Translations under genes and position numbers: made by a program
The notes under the pieces: generated by a model
The model's database searches: none
What the model saw: the letters and a program-made list of their open reading frames with translations, nothing else
What the model was told of the DNA's origin: nothing
Shown here: in pieces, positions 8,110-12,812 of the stretch
Numbering within the stretch: the first letter of the stretch is position 1
How the letters are laid out: every line of letters starts with the position of its first letter
Assembly: GCA_947311125.1 (NCBI GenBank)
Contig: CAMZKI010000239.1
Span: 1-12,812 of the forward strand
Reading direction: 5' to 3'
DNA length: 12,812 bases
Origin: an uncultured Chlorobiota bacterium
Lineage (GTDB): Bacteria > Bacteroidota > Bacteroidia > Bacteroidales > JAADGE01

Positions 8110-11100
8110 TTATACTGAGTGAATAATATTTCGGGTTATTCGTTTTGCAAAATTCAGATTTTCGGCAAATAAATTATACAGTAAATAAGATTGTCCTTTA
8201 AAAATAAGAACGGGATCTCGGGCACGAAATTTCATTTCTCTTATGTCGGTATCCTCAAAGCAAGACACAAATTCGCCGGTATTAACCGTGTCTCCGGTAT
8301 TTTCATTTACAAAAGTTCCGAGTACGCATAAGAATAATGAACTTGAGTTTTTATTCAGGTTAACTGTGTATACCTCACCGGCTTTAAGAGAGAAATCTTC
8401 CGAATTTACGGCAAATTTCGTTAATTTTTCAAAGCTGATATCCGTAAACACTTCTAATGATTTTAATAGCCTTAATTTTTCAAGAACCAACAGGCTTGAG
8501 TTTTTTTTCTGAAGAATTATTTTTTTACTTAATTTCTCAAAATCTTTAACTGTATTCTTTAACAGTTCAGACTGTTTTAAAAACAGCTCTTTATCTTTAA
8601 AATACAGACCTATAGCTGCTGTTTCCTCTATCAGGTAATCCGGGTGAATCATATTTGCTTTAAGTATTCTTATCACCTCTTTTGAGTTAAATTCCGAAAG
8701 CATACTCAGGGCGATTGTTTTTGTATAATTTCCCGTTATTATTATTTCTGAATTAATAATATCTGTTAAACGTTGTTCTTTATCTAAATGTTCTTGAGGA
8801 AATTCATATTTATATTTATTCAAAATCTCAAATTCCGATACGTTTTCAAAAACTCCGAATATTACTTCTTTGTGCAGGTCGGACAAAACAGTATCTGCAA
8901 TTTCCAGTGCAAAACCGACATCGTCAGGATTATCAGAATCTAAATTTGTTTTTATAAGTTCTATTGCCTGAGCATCATATATTAAGGACAGAGTTGTAAA
9001 TATATTATTTTTTTTATTTCTTTTTTCATGTCTCAAAGCCCGTATTATATCTTCCTCGGGTTTTAATTTTCTTAAATCATACAAACAGGCACAAATATAG
9101 ACAAATGCCGATGTTTCTTCCTCCATTTTTTGTTCAAGAGCCGTTATGTCCGACCGCTTGGCTGAGTACCTTAACCTGCTTAGTGCAGAAATAATTGCGT
9201 TTGCAACTCTTTTATCGGTATAATTTATTTTTTCGTGCAAAATTTTAACAGCTTTTGCCGTCCCTATATTTTCAATTAGTTTAATAACAGAAATCTGAAT
9301 TTCGGGAAAAAATTCCGTTTTGTAAAAAAAACGTTCTAAATCGGGGAGTATTTTTTTTCCTGTATTTATAATTGCAGAAAATGCAATGTCATGATATTCT
9401 TTAATTCTTAAATTAGCAAGTAAAAATTTAAATAATTCGGGTTCTTTAATTTTACCTGCAGTTAATATTGCTGCAGTCCTCACTTTAAAATCATTATCGT
9501 TCAGCAGTTTATTCAAAAAAATTTCTATCTTATAGAAATTTTGTTCGGCGAATAATTCTGCTGCAATTTTCCGTTCTAAGGCATCGGGAGAATGAGCTAA
9601 TTCAATTATTTCTTTTAGTTTTAAATCCGGTAATTTTTCTTTTTTATCCGGAAAAATGATATTTTTCTTATACGGAAAGACTATTTTACAAAAATTGAAT
9701 AATATTTGCTTATTTGTATCGGAAAGAGAATCTTTGATTTTAAGAACAAAATTAAATATTTTCTCATTTTCGGACAGTTTTTCTTCTTTCTTTCTTTTTT
9801 TCAGAATATCCTGAACAATCTTTTTGTATTCAAGGAACATTTTTTCTGCACTTTTATACCAAAAGATAATTACCGCCAATAAAAATACAGAAAACCAAAC
9901 TAAACTTAAATCATAGAAGCCGGTAAAAATAAACAATACGATTCCTGCTGCTATACTTGCAAAAGCCTTAGGTCCGCTTTCTATTTTATTTTGAAAAAAG
10001 GTGCGTTCTTCGGGTGGTAAGGGCTGAAAAAGAATTTGAGCTGCCGGATCGTTAAATGATGTTCTGACGGCACGTGTGAACAATCTTCCGAGGCTTACAA
10101 ACGAAAAAAATAAAGTAGCGGTTCCGTAGAGTAATCCGAAAAAAGAAGCCATGAAAAAACTTATAAACAACATAACGGGAAATGCCGTTAATCCGAATTT
10201 CATCCCGTATTTTGACATAAGTTTCCCTGAAACTAATGTTTTAAGAATAAACTCGACCATGGCACTTACACCGAAAAAAATACCGACAAATGCAGTTAAA
10301 GATTCTCTTTGCGGAAATTCTGCTTTTGCCTGTGACTGAAAAATAAAATCAACAAAAAACTGTGAGAATATAGGAAGGAACGCTACAATAAAGAATAATT
10401 TGTAGTAATTGTTTTTAAAATAACTAAACTTTTTACTGTTTTTTTCTGTTGCTTTTATTTCTGTTCTTTGAGTTTCAGTTTTTACGAGCAACTTATGTTT
10501 GAATTTTTTTACAATATATATCAAAATTAAAAATCCTATAATTAAACTTGTTCCTGATATAAGGAGCAAATCTTCTGTTTCTATAAGCTTCAGTAAAAAC
10601 GGAATTGATAAAAAACTGATTATACTTGCAAAAACTTCACCGCCTGTAATTAACCCGAATACTCGTTTCCCTTGTCGTAATGTGAACAATTTGCCTGCCA
10701 TACCCCAAAAAGTTACGGCATGCATATAAGCAAATACGCGAATCCACGCATAAAGTAAAAAAACAGCGACAACTGATGATGTTTCTATATAAAATACAAG
10801 AAATGCAATAACTGAAAATAAAAGGATCAAGATTCCTCCCGTCAGAACCTTACCGTATATGACATGCTCCTGAAAACGAGCATATAGTTGCCCTGACAGC
10901 CACACCAGAATACCTGCGGCAATAAAAGCCGGAGGCAACATTTGCCTGTCAAAACTGCTTAAGAACAAAGACGTTGCACTTGTTACAAAAAAAGCCAGAG
11001 AAGCTCCCGTAAAAAAAGAATAAATCAGGGGGAGCAGGACCATTGTTCCCTCTCCTTCTCTGATATTTAATATATGAAATATTATTGATTTTTTAATCAA
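8110..11100 (-). CDS. NTT/MFS-like transporter fused to HEAT repeats and a cNMP-binding-like domain
   Basis: A 996-residue membrane protein in three parts. Residues about 18-416 hold some 12 hydrophobic helices in two sets of six, split by a basic loop (199-230). Motifs IREGEG (13-18), FLSSFDRQMLPPAFI and DPAAQILFQPLPPEERTFFQNKIES (351-375) match bacterial relatives of ATP/ADP translocases (Npt1/Npt2 type). Residues about 495-835 form alpha-helical HEAT-like repeats (for example DNDFKVRTAAILTAGKIKEP, 535-554). Residues about 875-975 resemble a cyclic-nucleotide-binding beta-roll (LRLLKSLEVFTDISFEKLTKFA, then LKAGEVYTVN), but the phosphate-binding cassette is not canonical. The start taken here is TTG at 11100; an in-frame ATG at 11043 has a strong Shine-Dalgarno-like sequence but would remove the conserved REGE. 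Transported substrate is unknown; nucleotide transport is only a family-based guess. It lies 42 bp after the upstream gene and 10 bp before the phosphatase gene. Confidence 0.85.
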   Translation of the reverse strand: MIKKSIIFHILNIREGEGTMVLLPLIYSFFTGASLAFFVTSATSLFLSSFDRQMLPPAFIAAGILVWLSGQLYARFQEHVIYGKVLTGGILILLFSVIAFLVFYIETSSVVAVFLLYAWIRVFAYMHAVTFWGMAGKLFTLRQGKRVFGLITGGEVFASIISFLSIPFLLKLIETEDLLLISGTSLIIGFLILIYIVKKFKHKLLVKTETQRTEIKATEKNSKKFSYFKNNYYKLFFIVAFLPIFSQFFVDFIFQSQAKAEFPQRESLTAFVGIFFGVSAMVEFILKTLVSGKLMSKYGMKFGLTAFPVMLFISFFMASFFGLLYGTATLFFSFVSLGRLFTRAVRTSFNDPAAQILFQPLPPEERTFFQNKIESGPKAFASIAAGIVLFIFTGFYDLSLVWFSVFLLAVIIFWYKSAEKMFLEYKKIVQDILKKRKKEEKLSENEKIFNFVLKIKDSLSDTNKQILFNFCKIVFPYKKNIIFPDKKEKLPDLKLKEIIELAHSPDALERKIAAELFAEQNFYKIEIFLNKLLNDNDFKVRTAAILTAGKIKEPELFKFLLANLRIKEYHDIAFSAIINTGKKILPDLERFFYKTEFFPEIQISVIKLIENIGTAKAVKILHEKINYTDKRVANAIISALSRLRYSAKRSDITALEQKMEEETSAFVYICACLYDLRKLKPEEDIIRALRHEKRNKKNNIFTTLSLIYDAQAIELIKTNLDSDNPDDVGFALEIADTVLSDLHKEVIFGVFENVSEFEILNKYKYEFPQEHLDKEQRLTDIINSEIIITGNYTKTIALSMLSEFNSKEVIRILKANMIHPDYLIEETAAIGLYFKDKELFLKQSELLKNTVKDFEKLSKKIILQKKNSSLLVLEKLRLLKSLEVFTDISFEKLTKFAVNSEDFSLKAGEVYTVNLNKNSSSLFLCVLGTFVNENTGDTVNTGEFVSCFEDTDIREMKFRARDPVLIFKGQSYLLYNLFAENLNFAKRITRNIIHSV
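11052..11057 (-). promoter_or_regulatory. Shine-Dalgarno-like AAGGAG inside the transporter reading frame
   Basis: On the minus strand AAGGAG is followed by eight bases and then an in-frame ATG (11043-11041). It is the best ribosome-binding-site match noticed in the window, and it lies within codons 14-16 of the longer frame (REGEG). It may drive an alternative start giving a 977-residue product, or be only a by-product of the conserved Arg-Glu-Gly-Glu codons. Confidence 0.3.
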
Positions 11101-11142
11101 GACAACCGTTTTATGTTAAACATTCTTATTTTGCAACATTTT

Positions 11143-11754
11143 TTATTTAATTTTAATTTTGTATCCTAATCTTATAAAAAGCATATAAATTTTATCGGAA
11201 AAAATATCTTTATCAAAAGATATCATAAAGTTAAAATTATCCGGAATCGTAAAATCTAAGATAGGTCCGACAAACCAGTGTCCTTCATTAAAGGGGTCTT
11301 CCGGTTTCCACCTTCCGTAGCTTAATATGCCGGATTGTATGTTTTTCACAATTTTATATCTGACATATTGAATTAAATAGTAATGTTTTTCTGAATTTTT
11401 GTTTAAACCCCAAAAGAATCGCTCCTGAATATTAATCAGAAGTTTTTTATCGAGCATTGTTGTGTTTATATCAACGCGAATACCTGTCCAGCTTCTTTTT
11501 AAGAGGTCAAATTTCGAATAACTGAAAAATTTAAAGTGTTTAAACGTTAATCCTGCCATAATATCGGTTCGAGCAATATTTATATCCGGCAACGTTGTGT
11601 TATCGACAGGTCTCCATCGAAATTCAAAGGGTGTTTTCTCTATATTTAACCTTATTTCAGGGGATAATTTACACCAAATTTGAAAATTGTCTTGAGATTC
11701 GGCTTCAATCGAGACCAACAGTAACAGAAAAAATATTGATAGCTTAGGCTTCAT
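11143..11754 (-). CDS. Exported probable outer-membrane beta-barrel protein (DUF2490-like)
   Basis: A 203-residue protein of unknown function. It starts with a clear signal peptide (KPKLSIFFLLLLVSIEAESQ, cleavage near 21), with no lipobox cysteine. The mature part alternates polar and hydrophobic residues in strands of about 10 residues ending at short turns (IWCKLSPEIRLNI, TPFEFRWRPV, KHFKFFSYSKFDLL, KLLINIQERFFWGL, HYYLIQYVRYKI, FNFMISFDKDI, IYMLFIRLGYKI). This fits a small outer-membrane barrel. The overall pattern is similar to DUF2490 proteins, common in Bacteroidota, but I cannot be sure of the family. The C-terminal residue is lysine rather than the usual aromatic. Its ATG overlaps the stop of the upstream carboxyltransferase gene (ATGA, 11754-11751), implying translational coupling. 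Confidence 0.6.
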   Translation of the reverse strand: MKPKLSIFFLLLLVSIEAESQDNFQIWCKLSPEIRLNIEKTPFEFRWRPVDNTTLPDINIARTDIMAGLTFKHFKFFSYSKFDLLKRSWTGIRVDINTTMLDKKLLINIQERFFWGLNKNSEKHYYLIQYVRYKIVKNIQSGILSYGRWKPEDPFNEGHWFVGPILDFTIPDNFNFMISFDKDIFSDKIYMLFIRLGYKIKIK

Positions 11755-12812
11755 TCAGAGTATTTTTTTAATATCTCTTTTACTTTATTTTCAGGCATAA
11801 TCGCCTTTCCCGACTTATATATTTCAGCTTTTATTTCATAAAGTACTTCATAAATTTGTTTATCGTTTAAGGTAAAACCGTATCTGTCTGCAACTTCTTT
11901 AATAACACGCCTGCTTGCAAGATGCGTAACGTATATTTCCCGCTTTATACCCAAAACTTTTTCAGGGTCAAAAGGCTGAAAACTAATCGGATCAACAAAT
12001 GGGGTTCCGGTTGAAATTGAGTTAACACCGGGACCTACTATAGGGTCGGTTGTTTTCATTTGAACCCTTGTATACTTGCTTACTTTTTCGGCTATTTTAG
12101 GCAACATTTTTAAATTCGGCGAAGAGATAAAAAGATTTTTACCTTCAATGCATAATCTTTCTTTTATTTTTTCGGGCTCATATGCTAAATGGAATGTTAA
12201 AAGTTCTGTCCTGAGCAACCCGTTTCTTTCAGCCAAGCCAAGCCATGATACTGACGGCATCATTATTCCGTTTCTTAACGCAATAAGGTTGTTAGGAAGG
12301 GAAAAGCCCATATCATCGTGAAAATGAACAGAAAACAAAACATCATTGTCTGCTTTTTTTGTGATTTTTTTTAGGTATCTTTCAGTTTCTTTAGGATAGA
12401 TTCGCCCTCCGGTATCTCCCATACCGACTGTTGCTATCCCTTTTTCCGTAAAAGCGGAAGCAATGTCCGAAACAAAAGAGGCATCGGCATTAAAAGCTCC
12501 GGCAAGTTGGACATCAATCGGTATTCCTTGTGCTTTGTCTAAAGCATAATCTGCTATTTCAAGACCTCTTTGCATTACTTCTTTTTGAGTTTTGTGGAGC
12601 ATTAATGAGCACAGGCGTTCCGAAACCGGCAAGACGAAAGCAATTCTGCCGTATTCAGCTTTTTTAATTACATCGTAACTTTGCTCTATTTCTTTCTCAT
12701 TACTTCTGCAATTTACGGCAAGCCAGCAATTATCAACATTGTCGGCAACTTTTCTAATAATTTCCCGTTCTTCTTTTCCTATGGGTGTAAAACCTGTCGC
12801 AAATACCAAATG
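11751..12812 (-). CDS. HMGL-like (DRE-TIM) carboxyltransferase, homocitrate/isopropylmalate synthase-related, 5' end outside window
   Basis: About 353 C-terminal residues of a TIM-barrel enzyme; the frame is open to the window edge (a TTG at 12809 is just leucine), so the N-terminal RDG-type catalytic motif is not seen. Numbering from the TTG codon: VGMGDTGGRIYP (128-139) and SVHFHDDMGFSLPNN (160-174) are the core of this superfamily, with H162 and H164 as predicted metal ligands. GLAERNG (191-197) corresponds to the usual GxGERxGN. FQPFDPEKV and THLASRR (277-301) resemble the C-terminal part of NifV/LeuA-type synthases, which condense acetyl-CoA with a 2-oxo acid. However, the His-containing HEAGIH-type motif expected near 262-273 reads NSISTGTPFVDP, so a classical synthase reaction is uncertain and a lyase or divergent substrate is possible. 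It overlaps the following gene by 4 bp. Confidence 0.8.
   Translation of the reverse strand, partial: HLVFATGFTPIGKEEREIIRKVADNVDNCWLAVNCRSNEKEIEQSYDVIKKAEYGRIAFVLPVSERLCSLMLHKTQKEVMQRGLEIADYALDKAQGIPIDVQLAGAFNADASFVSDIASAFTEKGIATVGMGDTGGRIYPKETERYLKKITKKADNDVLFSVHFHDDMGFSLPNNLIALRNGIMMPSVSWLGLAERNGLLRTELLTFHLAYEPEKIKERLCIEGKNLFISSPNLKMLPKIAEKVSKYTRVQMKTTDPIVGPGVNSISTGTPFVDPISFQPFDPEKVLGIKREIYVTHLASRRVIKEVADRYGFTLNDKQIYEVLYEIKAEIYKSGKAIMPENKVKEILKKYSE

Noticed and set aside
11101..11142. Regulatory site or promoter in the 42 bp before the transporter-like gene (TTGCAA palindrome, GTTT-AACATA-AAAC repeat)
   Set aside because: Short AT-rich palindromes are expected by chance here, and no TAnnTTTG element was found on the minus strand.
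1..12812. Mobile element, prophage, defence island, CRISPR array, tRNA or rRNA
   Set aside because: No transposase, integrase, restriction or Cas motifs, no repeat-spacer pattern and no tRNA-like cloverleaf were seen. Every gap between genes is about 80 bp or less.

Overview
This is an AT-rich, densely coding chromosomal segment, most likely from a member of the Bacteroidota, probably an uncultured Bacteroidales/Cytophagales-type lineage. The clues are an FtsK gene followed directly by a LolA-like gene of the form seen in this phylum, a periplasmic 'two-component regulator propeller + Y_Y_Y' sensor, mostly absent Shine-Dalgarno sequences with A/T-rich leaders, and one intergenic region resembling the Bacteroidota promoter (TTTG, about 20 bp, TAnnTTTG). 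No RNA gene, insertion sequence, CRISPR array, integrase or attachment site was seen. The longest gap between genes is about 80 bp.

Left part, plus strand (1-4901): the nearly complete 3' part of ftsK, whose true start lies left of the window; a secreted LolA-like lipoprotein carrier; a stand-alone CheY-like receiver protein with its own candidate promoter; and a zinc-type amidohydrolase of the aminodeoxyfutalosine/adenosine-deaminase-like group. FtsK and the LolA-like protein are cell-envelope and chromosome housekeeping. The receiver and amidohydrolase probably form a separate two-gene unit.

Right part, minus strand (12812 down to 4905): four genes reading toward the left as one probable operon. 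The order is a DRE-TIM (HMGL-like) carboxyltransferase cut by the window edge; a small exported probable beta-barrel protein whose start overlaps the previous stop by ATGA; a 996-residue membrane protein combining a 12-helix nucleotide-transporter (NTT/MFS)-like part, a HEAT-repeat region and a C-terminal cyclic-nucleotide-binding-like domain; and a 1064-residue periplasmic beta-propeller sensor with one membrane helix, a coiled coil and a cytoplasmic SpoIIE/PP2C phosphatase. The two sets of genes converge at 4901/4905 with only 3 bp between the stop codons.

The most interesting part is the last gene pair. A transporter-like protein carrying an intracellular HEAT and degenerate cNMP-like module sits 10 bp upstream of a transmembrane sensor phosphatase. 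This could be a transport/sensing unit that reports to a serine/threonine (partner-switching) phosphorylation pathway. That link is inference from gene order only. No partner kinase or anti-sigma antagonist is visible in the window.
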